Below, one piece after another: positions 1 to 8,784 of a stretch of 57,258 nt of DNA; positions within the stretch are counted from its first letter, which is position 1; the number at the start of each line of letters is the position of its first letter. The stretch comes from JBPOJN01 sp052033505. Its GTDB lineage: Bacteria > UBA10199 > JACPAL01 > GCA-016699445. The stretch lies in assembly GCA_052033505.1 (NCBI GenBank), contig JBPOJN010000086.1:1-57258 (forward strand), read 5' to 3'. The translations under genes were made by a program, and so were the position numbers. Below the pieces are notes generated by a model. That model was given only the letters and a program-made list of their open reading frames with translations, made no database searches and was not told the DNA's origin.

Positions 1-1067
1 GTCGATGCCGTGATTCCAGAGGCGATCGCAGCGCAGTACATATTCAAAACACCCTCTGGGCTCAAAGCATAAGAAAACATGAGGACATCATCGACACGCC
101 CATTCAAGTAACCGTTTGTTCCCACACGGCATATCATAAACGATCCATTTGCCCCTGCAGTCGCTTGGACCGAACGCCCACTCGCGGCCTCTTGTCCGTC
201 GATATAAAGTTTCAAGCTTTCCACGGACGTCGTCCCATCGAAGACTCCCACCACGTGATGCCATCCTCCCGGACTTAAAGGCGCAGTGACACTATTGCCG
301 CTGGAGCCAATGGAAAAAGTGACTTTTCCATTATTATTCACTGCGTCCCTTCCGTAAGTCAGCGCGATACTATAATCTCCGATCGTCACGATACCGGCAT
401 CGCCACTGGCGGGGAGAGCTCCGATGTTAACGAGAGCCCCCAAAGACAGGGCTCCAGCAACGTGAAAAACGCTGTTAAAGGTCACCGCGTAATCATCCTG
501 GCCGTCGCATATGGCCGTTTGCCCAACGACACCCCCACCAAATCCAAGGCCGCCACGCTCTTCGAGATGAATGCCATCGGGGCCCGAATCCTGGGCGTTA
601 TTCTGCATTTTATACCAAGCGACCGGAGGTGGGCCCGCGGAAAACATTCCGAGGACGCTCCATGGAGAGAGAGAATTTCCATCGTGCGCTTTCCAAAGAT
701 AATTCACCGGCGGGGAGAGGCTTAACTCTGAAAAGGAACTATTGCGGCCTGGCATCTGTACTCCAGGACATTGCCCTTCCCCAGAAATGGTATTTTCAGA
801 GCCGGAGGTAAGACAAAACTGAAAATTACCATCCACGGGCCCGGAAGGATGCAATCCGTCGTGCACGTAAAAATAAGCCCTTGGGGAAACACTTTGACTC
901 TGCATCGGAGAGACGAGCGTCGGGCCAACCGCGGGCCCTGCGTCCAGCCTTCCATCACTGCCGTTCCCGGAATCCGGAGAGGACACCGGATCCAGACCAA
1001 AAACTTGATTACAGCCCGGCGCAATCACCATGCTCAACGCAGCCGTCGTAGCGATAGAACGATACAT
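1..1067 (-). CDS. LamG-type surface lipoprotein, 3' end cut by window edge
   Basis: The frame is open from an ATG at 1067, preceded by a good AAGGAGAGG ribosome site, down to base 1, so the C-terminus lies outside the window. The N-terminus is a short hydrophobic segment ending in APGC, a loose lipobox. A Ser/Gly/Asp-rich linker follows, then a roughly 90-residue fibronectin-like region with Cys residues. From about residue 150 the protein resembles a concanavalin A-like LamG domain, with the motif WHHVVGVFDG, a LYIDGQ strand and an NGRVDDVLMFSYAL ending. LamG domains usually bind sugars or surface ligands. The layout matches the lipoprotein at 4096-5253. It sits 41 bases behind the phospholipase D-like gene on the same strand. 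The specific role is unknown. Confidence 0.8.
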   Translation of the reverse strand, partial: MYRSIATTAALSMVIAPGCNQVFGLDPVSSPDSGNGSDGRLDAGPAVGPTLVSPMQSQSVSPRAYFYVHDGLHPSGPVDGNFQFCLTSGSENTISGEGQCPGVQMPGRNSSFSELSLSPPVNYLWKAHDGNSLSPWSVLGMFSAGPPPVAWYKMQNNAQDSGPDGIHLEERGGLGFGGGVVGQTAICDGQDDYAVTFNSVFHVAGALSLGALVNIGALPASGDAGIVTIGDYSIALTYGRDAVNNNGKVTFSIGSSGNSVTAPLSPGGWHHVVGVFDGTTSVESLKLYIDGQEAASGRSVQATAGANGSFMICRVGTNGYLNGRVDDVLMFSYALSPEGVLNMYCAAIASGITAS

Positions 1068-1108
1068 AATCCTCTCCTTAAGATTTCAGAATGCCCTTAG
1101 TGAAAATC

Positions 1109-2188
1109 TTACAACCATCCCCGAAACAGAAAAAAGAATTTCTCCCGGATCTTTTTCCACCAAGGCCGCTGACGCCATTTTTCGAGAAAGATCTCCCGCG
1201 ATGCCGAGAGATCGATCCGAAAACGCTCTTCCAACACAGCAGACCGGATTTCGTCCCTATCGAAGAGGTTCACCTCAAAGTTGCGAAAAAAGCTTAAGTG
1301 ATCGAGATTCGCGGTGCCCACCGTGTACCAACTGCCGTCCACGGTCGCGCTTTTGGCGTGCAGGACCCGGCCTTGGTACTCGTAGATCCTTACGCCGTGC
1401 CTCAAAAGAGAGTCGTAGATCGCATGGGCCGCCCAGCGCGCCACGGGAACGTCGCTGACGCCGCAGGTCAGGATGCGCACATCGACCCCGCGGCTTGCAG
1501 CCCGGCGCAAAGCCCGGCGGATGCCGCGATCGGGCACGAAATAAGCGTTGGTGAGATGCACGGAAGCTTGGGCGCGCGTGATCGCGGCCAAATATTCTCC
1601 ACGAATGGCGCTCCCGCGACGACGGCCTGAGTCGGGCAGGATGAAAGCGCCTCGTCGCCAAAGCTCGACCCGGGAGACTCGGGCAAAAAATCGGACGGCA
1701 CGGTCGCGCCACGTCTTCTCCCAATTCTCAGCGAAAAGTCGGGTCAGGGATCCCACCAGATCCGAGCGTTCCGTGCACAGACCTGTATCCCTCCAACCGT
1801 GCGCGCCGACGCAGGCACGCGAATATTCGTCGGCGAGATTAAATCCTCCGAGGAAGGCAACTTTTCCGTCTATCACAAAAAATTTCCGGTGCGTGCGCCG
1901 GGAAAAGTGGTTTCCAAGCGGAAAAAAAGGATGGAAGACTTTGACCTGCACCCCGGCGCGTCTCAACGCCTCGAAAAAACTATCCGACGTGCCGCGACAC
2001 CCGACAGCGTCGTAAAGAACGCGCACCTGGACACCTTCAGCGGCCTTTTTCTTTAAAATCTCCGCGAAAATCCCGCCAATCCTGTCATCCGCGAAATAAT
2101 ACAATTCAATATCGATAGAAGACCGGGCGGCCTCCAGGGAAGTGCGGAGGGAGTCGAAAAAATCGTCGCCTTCGAAGAAAAATTGCAT
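1109..2188 (-). CDS. Phospholipase D / cardiolipin synthase-like enzyme
   Basis: This 359-residue protein has two complete HKD motifs: H100-K102-D107 in HRKFFVID, and H277-K279-D284 in HAKSATVD. Each is followed by the GG or GTAN pattern of bacterial cardiolipin synthases (PLD superfamily). There is no N-terminal membrane pair, so it resembles the short ClsB type more than ClsA. Such enzymes transfer a phosphatidyl group between phospholipids, acting at the inner membrane. The start at 2188 has a GAAGGGA ribosome site, and the protein begins directly in the first PLD repeat. It runs in the same direction as the LamG lipoprotein downstream. A phospholipase or nuclease role within the superfamily cannot be excluded. 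Confidence 0.85.
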   Translation of the reverse strand: MQFFFEGDDFFDSLRTSLEAARSSIDIELYYFADDRIGGIFAEILKKKAAEGVQVRVLYDAVGCRGTSDSFFEALRRAGVQVKVFHPFFPLGNHFSRRTHRKFFVIDGKVAFLGGFNLADEYSRACVGAHGWRDTGLCTERSDLVGSLTRLFAENWEKTWRDRAVRFFARVSRVELWRRGAFILPDSGRRRGSAIRGEYLAAITRAQASVHLTNAYFVPDRGIRRALRRAASRGVDVRILTCGVSDVPVARWAAHAIYDSLLRHGVRIYEYQGRVLHAKSATVDGSWYTVGTANLDHLSFFRNFEVNLFDRDEIRSAVLEERFRIDLSASREIFLEKWRQRPWWKKIREKFFFLFRGWL

Positions 2189-2268
2189 TTCGTCCCTTCA
2201 ACAAGTTTACTCTTGTGATTCGGTCCCTTTTCGATAAGAGACCAGCGCAAAATTGCACAGGAGAATTT

Positions 2269-4080
2269 ATGGACTATATCGTCAATCGCCGCGACATCGA
2301 CTTCATCCTCAAAGAACAGATCGGCTATGAAGCTCTCTTAAAATTGCCCGCTTTCAAAGACTTTTCGGCCGAGATGTTCGACATGATCATCGACCAGGCC
2401 CTCAAATTCGCCCAGCAAGAAATCGCCCCTTACAACGCCTCCGGCGACAAGGAAGGCGCGAAGTTCGACGGTAAAAACGTCACGACCCCGAAAGGCTATA
2501 AAGAACTCTACGCGAAATACGCCGAAAATGGTTACATCGGCTTAGACGTGGCCCCGACCTTCGGCGGTCAAGGCGTGCCCGTCACCATCGCGATGCCGGT
2601 CTCCGAATTCACGATGGGAGCTTCCGTCGCGTTCTCGATGTATCCGGGCCTGACCCGCGGCGCGGCCCACTTGATCGAATCTTTCGGTTCCGAAGAATTG
2701 AAAAACACCTACTGCGCTAAAATGTACGGCGGCCAGTGGGGCGGTACGATGGGTTTGACCGAGCCTCAAGCCGGTAGCGCCGTCGGCGATATCAAGACCG
2801 TCGCGATCCCGCAAGACGACGGCACGTACAAGATCAAAGGCGGCAAGATCTTCATCTCGTCCGGCGATCATGATTTGAACGAAAACATCATTCACTTAGT
2901 TTTGGCCCGCATCCAAGGCGACAAAGAAGCCACGACGAAGACGATCTCTCTCTTCGCCGTGCCGAAAATCCGCGTGAAAAAAGACGGATCTTTGGGCGAA
3001 TCCAACGACGTGCGCACGGTCAACATCGAACATAAGATGGGCATCAAGGCGCAAGCCACGGCCCTGCTCGCGTTCGGCGACAACGATCAATGCGTAGGCT
3101 ACTTAGTCGGCGAACCCCGCTCGGGCATGAAGCAGATGTTTCAAATGATGAACGAAGCGCGTCTTTTCTGCGGCCTCCAAGGCCAGGCGATTGGCGGAGC
3201 CGCTTACGAACACGCGCTCAAGTACGCGCGCGACCGCATCCAAGGCCAAGGCAAGGCAATCCTCCAATACCCCGACGTGCGCCGCATGCTGACGTTGCAA
3301 AAATCCTTGGTCGAAGGACTGCGTGCCCTGCTCTATCACACGGCCATTTACATCGATTTGGCGAAACACGACGAAAATCCCGAAGAACGCGCGAAGTATC
3401 AAGGCTTCGCGGACCTACTCACGCCGATGTGTAAAGCCTACGGCTCCGACATGGGCTTCCGCGTCACCGAGCTCGCGATGCAGACCTTCGGCGGTTATGG
3501 GTACATCGCCGAATATCCGATCGAGCAATACATGAGGGACGTGAAGATTTCGTCCTTGTACGAGGGCACGAACGGCATCCAGGCTTTGGATCTTTTAGGC
3601 CGTAAGCTCGCACTCAATGGAGGCCAGACGGTTCAGCAGTATTACGGAATGCTCGACGAATTCGCGACCAAGCATCAAGCCGACGCGTCCCTAAAAAACG
3701 AGATCGGCGAATTCAAGAAAGCCTTGGACATCGTCGCGAAGACCGCCATGGGCTTCATGGAAATGACCGGCAAAGGCGATTTCAATTATCCGATGCTGGT
3801 GGCCGTGCCCTTCTTGCAGATGTTCTCGACCGTCGCCGTCACCTACTACTTGCTCGACCAAGCGGTGCTGGCCGGAGCGAAACTGAAGAAGCTCCTGGAA
3901 GAAAAAGTCGACGACCCGTCGCAGCAAAAAGCCTTCATCAAGGACAACGAAGAAGCCGCGTTCTTAGACGGCAAGATCAAGACCGCTCGTTTCTTCGTGC
4001 ACCAAGTCCTGCCCGTCGTGCGCGCGACCGCAAAGTCGATCGAATCCGGCGACCGCAGCGCGCTCGAAATCATTCTCTAG
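2269..4080 (+). CDS. Acyl-CoA dehydrogenase, 600-residue DmdC/FadE-like type
   Basis: The 603-residue flavoprotein introduces a trans double bond into an acyl-CoA. Its length and order (N-terminal extension, acyl-CoA dehydrogenase core, extra C-terminal helical domain) fit the long family that includes 3-methylmercaptopropionyl-CoA dehydrogenase DmdC. Core motifs are MGLTEPQAGS (about 161-170) and the catalytic-base segment YEGTNGIQAL, with E432 at the position of the MCAD base. ATG 2269 is preferred over an upstream alternative at 2215 because CAGGAGAATTT precedes it and MDYIVNRRDIDFIL is the typical family start. Substrate is not predictable; fatty acid beta-oxidation is the most likely use. 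It converges on the LamG lipoprotein with 15 bases between stops. Confidence 0.92.
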   Translation: MDYIVNRRDIDFILKEQIGYEALLKLPAFKDFSAEMFDMIIDQALKFAQQEIAPYNASGDKEGAKFDGKNVTTPKGYKELYAKYAENGYIGLDVAPTFGGQGVPVTIAMPVSEFTMGASVAFSMYPGLTRGAAHLIESFGSEELKNTYCAKMYGGQWGGTMGLTEPQAGSAVGDIKTVAIPQDDGTYKIKGGKIFISSGDHDLNENIIHLVLARIQGDKEATTKTISLFAVPKIRVKKDGSLGESNDVRTVNIEHKMGIKAQATALLAFGDNDQCVGYLVGEPRSGMKQMFQMMNEARLFCGLQGQAIGGAAYEHALKYARDRIQGQGKAILQYPDVRRMLTLQKSLVEGLRALLYHTAIYIDLAKHDENPEERAKYQGFADLLTPMCKAYGSDMGFRVTELAMQTFGGYGYIAEYPIEQYMRDVKISSLYEGTNGIQALDLLGRKLALNGGQTVQQYYGMLDEFATKHQADASLKNEIGEFKKALDIVAKTAMGFMEMTGKGDFNYPMLVAVPFLQMFSTVAVTYYLLDQAVLAGAKLKKLLEEKVDDPSQQKAFIKDNEEAAFLDGKIKTARFFVHQVLPVVRATAKSIESGDRSALEIIL

Positions 4081-4095
4081 ATTTTAAGTGAAGAA

Positions 4096-5253
4096 TTAAG
4101 GAACCAAGCAAGCAGAACCGGCGTCCAGCAAGCGGCCACCCGTGCTCTGCCCGGCACAGGTTTCGTTTAAGCGTTCTGCTCCGGACAGAGCTTGGCCGAA
4201 GATCTGCGCCCCGTCCAAGCTGCCGCGGAACCAAGAAGTCCCAGCCTGAGCGACAAAGTTATAAGTATTTCCCAAGCTGATCAAAGAACTGCCCGCGGGC
4301 GAGACCGAAGCCCAAGCCCCGGGTTGAGGGATTTGATCCACAAAGGCCGTGAGCTGACTTCCGTCGCGCACGATCCAGAGATGATGCCAGTGGCCATCTC
4401 CTATCGGAGTCTGACCTTGCAAGGTCTGCGTCCCGACGGAAAACGACGGCACGAGAGAGGCGCCCGCCACCACAGCCTTAAAAGCGAATGTATTCTCTCG
4501 GCCGAAAAGAAAGCCGTTTTGCATTTGATCGGTGCGCACCCACACGCCGTAGGTCCAAGCCGTCCCGCCCATGTAACCGCCGCTGCTGCCCAACATCACG
4601 ACCGCATCGTCTACTCCGTCCAACGTCACCGCGCGGCCGGAAGCGCCGGCGTCCATGCGCACCGGAGCGCCACGCAGCGCCCCGTTCGAACCGCCCATAT
4701 CCTCGTAGGCAATGCCTCCGCTCGGCTCGTCCAACTTCCAAGACGCAGCGAGGGAATGCCCGGTCGTAAATGCCGCTACGGCGCTTTTCGCAGAACTACC
4801 GTCGCTCAAAGTACGAATCACCGCGGCATAATACGTCGTATCGGCCGCTAAACTCAAAGACGCGTAGGGCACTGTCAAAACCAGACTGTTCGGACAAGCA
4901 GCCCCTTCCACCGAGGCTGCATCGGTACTGCGACACAATTGATACCCCGTCACCGTAAGACCGGAGGGAACCTCCCCCGGCTGAAATCTCATAAATACAT
5001 TCGTCGATGAGAGATGTGCATCGGGAAGAGGACGATCGATGGAAGGGCCCGTGGGAACATAAGCATCAAGGACAGCGGCATCGGTCATCAGACCGTCGGG
5101 CGGGGGCATCGCATCCGGCATCCACCCATCCGGCCGTGCATCCCTAGTGACCGTAGAACTGTCCGGGTTCATCTCCGCAGGAGAAGAACAACCCGCAAAA
5201 AAAGCCGTGAGTACGGGAAGCGAAACGCGTGGCAAGAAAGACGTCGTCGCCAT
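4096..5253 (-). CDS. LamG-domain lipoprotein with fibronectin-like module
   Basis: This 385-residue protein starts with a signal peptide ending in FFAGC, a clear lipobox (lipid-anchored Cys22). A Pro/Asp/Met-rich linker runs to about residue 70. A fibronectin-like module (about 75-165) contains two Cys and the TTYYAAVIRTLSDGSSAKS strand. A LamG-like sandwich follows (about 168-360), with WKLDEPSGG, VTLDGVDDAVV, GHWHHLWIVRDG and a FRGSLDGAQIF ending. The architecture matches the truncated lipoprotein at the window start, so the two are probably paralogs. The likely location is the outer membrane or cell surface. No enzymatic residues are recognised. Confidence 0.82.
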   Translation of the reverse strand: MATTSFLPRVSLPVLTAFFAGCSSPAEMNPDSSTVTRDARPDGWMPDAMPPPDGLMTDAAVLDAYVPTGPSIDRPLPDAHLSSTNVFMRFQPGEVPSGLTVTGYQLCRSTDAASVEGAACPNSLVLTVPYASLSLAADTTYYAAVIRTLSDGSSAKSAVAAFTTGHSLAASWKLDEPSGGIAYEDMGGSNGALRGAPVRMDAGASGRAVTLDGVDDAVVMLGSSGGYMGGTAWTYGVWVRTDQMQNGFLFGRENTFAFKAVVAGASLVPSFSVGTQTLQGQTPIGDGHWHHLWIVRDGSQLTAFVDQIPQPGAWASVSPAGSSLISLGNTYNFVAQAGTSWFRGSLDGAQIFGQALSGAERLNETCAGQSTGGRLLDAGSACLVP

Positions 5254-5367
5254 AGGACACCCCCTGTTTTATGGCTTTCAGATTATCGGCCCGAACTTCA
5301 AAACGTTGTGCTCAAAACCGCAAGGAAAAACGTCGACACATTGCGCAAAACCAGGCTTAAAGCTCCC

Positions 5368-5796
5368 ATGCGAATCCTACGCGTCTTGTTTGGTTTCTTC
5401 ATTGGGCAGGGCAACGCCTGGCTCTGGAACGTTTTCGTTTACATCCTGTGTGTGGTACCGACGGCTCTTTTTGTAAAAGCGATCCAACACATCGAAGATC
5501 CCGCTTGGGCCGGCGGCCTGGGTAGTAGTGCCTTGCTCGTGATCCTCGCGTTTGCTCTAATGGTCGATTGTATGATCCTAGCGTCCAGCTTTCCGGGACG
5601 TAACGCTCTCAAATACCCCGTGGCGTTGGCAGTGGCAGGCTTGTGTGTCTTAGGGTGCTACAAAATCGGATATTTATACAACCTCAGGACAAGATCGTCT
5701 GGACAGTGGGTCGTCTTTTTCACCCTAGGATCGTTCTTCCTCCACCTCAGCCTCGTCCAGGTCGCGTCCTCTCTCAAAAACACTAAGCGGCTTTAA
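5368..5796 (+). CDS. Small four-helix membrane protein of unknown function
   Basis: ATG 5368 gives a 142-residue hydrophobic protein with about four membrane segments (roughly residues 20-38, 50-73, 80-100 and 107-126). The same frame is open upstream to 5014, but that part lies antisense to the signal region of the LamG lipoprotein and reads as Arg-rich non-protein, so I start at MRILRVLFGFF. The ribosome site is weak. The last 14 bases overlap, tail to tail, the end of the SEC-C gene on the other strand. I do not recognise the family. Confidence 0.6.
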   Translation: MRILRVLFGFFIGQGNAWLWNVFVYILCVVPTALFVKAIQHIEDPAWAGGLGSSALLVILAFALMVDCMILASSFPGRNALKYPVALAVAGLCVLGCYKIGYLYNLRTRSSGQWVVFFTLGSFFLHLSLVQVASSLKNTKRL

Positions 5797-6337
5797 GCAG
5801 GCAGCATTTTTTGTACTTTTTACCCGAGCCGCAAGGGCATGGATCATTGCGCCCCGCCTCTTCTTCTTTCACGATGGGCTCGTTTTTCTGGGGAACGATC
5901 GGGGAATCCGCGAATTTCTTCTTCTGTTCGTCTTTCGAAAGATCCGAAATCTCCCATCGCTCTTTTTCCGAAAGACCGTTCTGCCACCACTCTAAGCCCG
6001 GCTGCACGCATTCACTCAATCCCTTGAAATCGCGCGGCAGCTTGCGACCCGTGTCTTTGTACTTTTGGATGATGGCCTTGACCAAACGTTCTTGGGCATC
6101 GTGCAATTTCTCGTGGCGCTTCTTCGCATCTTTTTCGCCGATGTTGTGGCGTTCCATCAAGTCTTTGACCGCGCAGTCGACGCATAAAATCTTAACCACG
6201 GGATTTTGGGGCGTGGGACGCGTCGTCGTTCCCATCTTGCCTTTTTTCCCGCAAAGGGCGCACAGACAGCGTCCGAAACGCAGGACCTGGCCTTCGACTT
6301 TCGCCTGGATTCTCTTCTCAATCGTTCTTTGCAGCAC
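5783..6337 (-). CDS. SEC-C zinc-motif protein
   Basis: The 184-residue soluble protein ends in a textbook SEC-C motif, DPCPCGSGKKYKKCC, with zinc ligands C167, C169, C178 and C179. This is the metal-binding tail seen in SecA and in many small uncharacterised proteins. An N-terminal pair of Cys clusters (C26/C29 and C52/C55) could form a second zinc site. The middle is charged and helical. SEC-C tails bind SecB or ribosomes in SecA; for standalone proteins the role is not established. The 3' end overlaps the small membrane protein gene by 14 bases on the opposite strand. Confidence 0.8.
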   Translation of the reverse strand: MLQRTIEKRIQAKVEGQVLRFGRCLCALCGKKGKMGTTTRPTPQNPVVKILCVDCAVKDLMERHNIGEKDAKKRHEKLHDAQERLVKAIIQKYKDTGRKLPRDFKGLSECVQPGLEWWQNGLSEKERWEISDLSKDEQKKKFADSPIVPQKNEPIVKEEEAGRNDPCPCGSGKKYKKCCLLKAA

Positions 6338-6466
6338 AGCAGCCTCCTATTTGATGCTTCATTCCAAACCGTTGCGAACGCGTATACTCCTATTATTAAA
6401 CCGCGCTCCGCAAGGCTTTCTTGTTTAATGAAATTTAATTTTATACGTGTGCGTAACGCCCCCTAA

Positions 6467-6526
6467 CCCCCTCTTACTTTAAGAGGGGGAACTCACCGAA
6501 CCCCTCCTCTGTAAGATAAGAGGAGG
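6467..6526. repeat. Double palindromic repeat ahead of the AidB-like gene
   Basis: Two perfect hairpins lie side by side. The first pairs CCCCCTCTTA (6467-6476) with TAAGAGGGGG (6480-6489) around a three-base loop. The second pairs CCTCCTCT (6503-6510) with AGAGGAGG (6519-6526) around eight bases. The pyrimidine/purine style matches a third hairpin inside the radical SAM gene at 52630-52656, so this looks like a dispersed small palindromic repeat family. The second hairpin ends 12 bases before the next start codon. Confidence 0.7.
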
Positions 6527-6538
6527 TTGGGAGGAGTT

Positions 6539-8155
6539 ATGGTCCCGACGACGCATGAAGTGACGAATCAGCCGCCGGTGCTTGAAAATTATAATCTTTT
6601 TACGACCGACCCGATCTTAGTCGAAGGAACACCGCCGGAACTGAGAGCCGAACTCACGAGCTTCGGCGAAAAACTCGGACGTCCGGAAACTCAGGTCTTA
6701 GGGTTCCATGCCAATGAAAACCCGCCCGTTTTCAAACCCTTCGACCGCTTCGGCCATCGCATCGACGAAGTCGACTACCATCCGGCCTACCATGCCTTGA
6801 TGAGCCTTTCCGTCGCGGAAGGCTTGCACGCAGCGCCTTGGGCGGATCAGAAGCCCGACGCACACCTGAAGAGGGCCGCGAAAATGTATCTGATGTCGCA
6901 GGTCGAATTCGGCCATCTCTGTCCAATCTCGATGACCTACTCCGCCGTGCCAACGCTCCGGAAAGCCCCTGAAGTGGCGAAGGCATGGGAACCGCGTCTG
7001 ACCTCGCTTCACTACGACCCAAAGTTCCGTCCCTGGAAAGACAAGAAGGGTCTGACACTCGGCATGGGCATGACGGAGAAACAAGGCGGGTCGGACGTAC
7101 GCGCGAATACCACGCGCGCCGAACCCGTCGGAACGAACGGAGAGTACGCGATCACGGGCCATAAATGGTTTTGTTCCGCCCCGATGTCCGACGGATTCCT
7201 GATCTTGGCTCAAGCGCCTAAAGGCCTCACCTGCTTTCTCTTACCGCGTTGGACGCCAGAAGACCGGAGGAACGCTTTTTTCATCCAGCGCTTAAAAGAC
7301 AAACTCGGCAACCGCTCGAACGCCTCCAGCGAAGTCGAATTTATCAACGCCTTCGCCTGGCGCGTGGGCGAAGAGGGCCGCGGCGTTCCGACCATCATTG
7401 AAATGGTCTCACACACGCGGCTCGACTGCGCGATCGGCTCCGCCGGCCTCATGCGGCAGGCCTTGGCCCAGGCGATCCACCACGCACGCCATCGTAGCAC
7501 CTTCGGTAAAAAACTCATTGATCAACCGCTCATGCAAAACGTGTTGATCGATCTCGCGCTCGAATCCCAGGCCGCGACGCTTTTGATGTTGCGCCTGGCG
7601 CGAGCTTACGACCGCCAAGGTGACGCCCACGAAGACGCGTTCCGCCGCCTCGCCACCGCCATCGGCAAATACTGGCTCTCCAAACGCGCGCCGATTTTTG
7701 CCGCTGAAGCTTTGGAATGCCTAGGCGGTGCGGGTTATGTGGAAGAATCTATCCTGCCACGCATCTACCGCGAAACCCCGATCAACTCCGTCTGGGAAGG
7801 CTCCGGAAACGTCATCTGCTTGGACGTCTTGCGCGCGATCGCGAAGGAGCCGGAGACGTTGGACGCCCTACAAAGGGAAGTGTCTAAGGCTGCAGATCCT
7901 CGGCTGAATGACCATTTTGAGAGCGCACGCCGACTTGCCGCCGAAGGCGAATCCCAGGCCCGTCGTTGCGTCGAGGCCTTCGCCCTTGCCTTGCAAGGGT
8001 CGTTACTTCTCCGCCAATTACCGGGCGAAAAGGCCGAACTCTTCTTATCTTCCAGAATCACTCAGCCTGTGGGGAGAGTCTTTGGGGGATTGTCGCTTCA
8101 GGGTCTTTCTCAAAAGCAAACACTGGTCTTATTAGAGGGAATTGTCTCCCTGTGA
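6539..8155 (+). CDS. AidB-like acyl-CoA dehydrogenase
   Basis: The 538-residue protein matches the size and layout of the AidB/isovaleryl-CoA dehydrogenase-like branch. It has a long N-terminal domain, then MGMTEKQGGSDVRANTT (about 176-192, flavin and substrate contact), RSTFGKKLIDQPLMQ, and WEGSGNVICLDVLRA with E420 in the position of the AidB acid. In E. coli AidB binds DNA and protects against alkylation, but many relatives are probably simple dehydrogenases. ATG 6539 follows GGGAGGAGTT, so I prefer it over TTG 6527. The ribosome site abuts the palindromic repeat. Substrate is unknown. Confidence 0.88.
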   Translation: MVPTTHEVTNQPPVLENYNLFTTDPILVEGTPPELRAELTSFGEKLGRPETQVLGFHANENPPVFKPFDRFGHRIDEVDYHPAYHALMSLSVAEGLHAAPWADQKPDAHLKRAAKMYLMSQVEFGHLCPISMTYSAVPTLRKAPEVAKAWEPRLTSLHYDPKFRPWKDKKGLTLGMGMTEKQGGSDVRANTTRAEPVGTNGEYAITGHKWFCSAPMSDGFLILAQAPKGLTCFLLPRWTPEDRRNAFFIQRLKDKLGNRSNASSEVEFINAFAWRVGEEGRGVPTIIEMVSHTRLDCAIGSAGLMRQALAQAIHHARHRSTFGKKLIDQPLMQNVLIDLALESQAATLLMLRLARAYDRQGDAHEDAFRRLATAIGKYWLSKRAPIFAAEALECLGGAGYVEESILPRIYRETPINSVWEGSGNVICLDVLRAIAKEPETLDALQREVSKAADPRLNDHFESARRLAAEGESQARRCVEAFALALQGSLLLRQLPGEKAELFLSSRITQPVGRVFGGLSLQGLSQKQTLVLLEGIVSL

Positions 8156-8199
8156 GGAATCAGGCGAAACTTTTTCATAAATCTTACGATAAGTAGAAA

Positions 8200-8721
8200 A
8201 TGGCCAGCGGACATTCCCCACTACGAGGTATTTTTTCTGCCATCAAGGCATCGGTCCAGCCCGCCGTAACACCGAGGTATAAAATAACCTCGATGCTGGA
8301 ACTGGCTAACAATTTGGTTGATTCCGCCGAAAATTCACATTTGAAGGTGGCAGGTCAATTAGACCATTGGATGGATCGCCACGAAATCGGTTTTGAGTCT
8401 CGTTATATTCTCGCCACGCGCATTCTGTTTGGCATCGGTTTGCGCTCGCAAAAGTTCCAATCTATCGAACAAATTGCCACGGCTGTAAATGCAATGCGAT
8501 GGGCCTCTCCTTTTGTGAATACCGATCTTAAGCTCGGCAGACTTCGAAGACCCACCAATCCCCCTCAATCACCGGAGCCTCCCTCAAAACCCCCTGATTT
8601 AGCAGTCAATCTCTCAGCGACGCTCTTCCCTAAAGTCTTGCTTTCCGAATCATTCCATCCCGATCATGGCGTACTCGCCTTCGCTCTACCGGCTGGAAAA
8701 GATGCCTTTTACAGAGGGTAA
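8200..8721 (+). CDS. Unrecognised protein, first of a tandem paralog pair
   Basis: The 173-residue protein belongs to no family I recognise and has no signal peptide or membrane segment. From residue 32 it can be aligned by eye with the product of the next gene (8785-9273). Shared features are a helical stretch with QLDHW versus QLDTW, a following A-x-R-x-(L/M)-x-G pattern, and near the C-terminus SFHPDHGV versus SFHPREGI. Between them is a Pro-rich linker (about 118-135). The ribosome site is weak. Composition is slightly more AT-rich than in the neighbours. Function cannot be assigned. Confidence 0.6.
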   Translation: MASGHSPLRGIFSAIKASVQPAVTPRYKITSMLELANNLVDSAENSHLKVAGQLDHWMDRHEIGFESRYILATRILFGIGLRSQKFQSIEQIATAVNAMRWASPFVNTDLKLGRLRRPTNPPQSPEPPSKPPDLAVNLSATLFPKVLLSESFHPDHGVLAFALPAGKDAFYRG

Positions 8722-8740
8722 ACCTCTAATTTTTAGAGGT
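8722..8740 (+). terminator. Hairpin directly after the first paralog
   Basis: The hairpin begins one base after the stop codon: ACCTCTAA pairs perfectly with TTAGAGGT around TTT. It is followed by GACTTTT, a weak U-rich tail. It could act as a weak terminator or as an mRNA end stabiliser between the two paralogs. Confidence 0.5.
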
Positions 8741-8784
8741 GACTTTTAAAGCAACCTTCATAGAGAAATTTCGATAATTTTGCT

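Noticed and set aside
2542..3402. Long open frames on the minus strand under the acyl-CoA dehydrogenase gene
   Set aside because: They are antisense shadows caused by codon bias in the plus-strand gene; they lack ribosome sites and plausible protein composition.
5014..5367. Upstream extension of the small membrane protein frame
   Set aside because: It is antisense to the signal and linker of the LamG lipoprotein and reads as Arg-rich non-protein; the membrane protein begins naturally at 5368.
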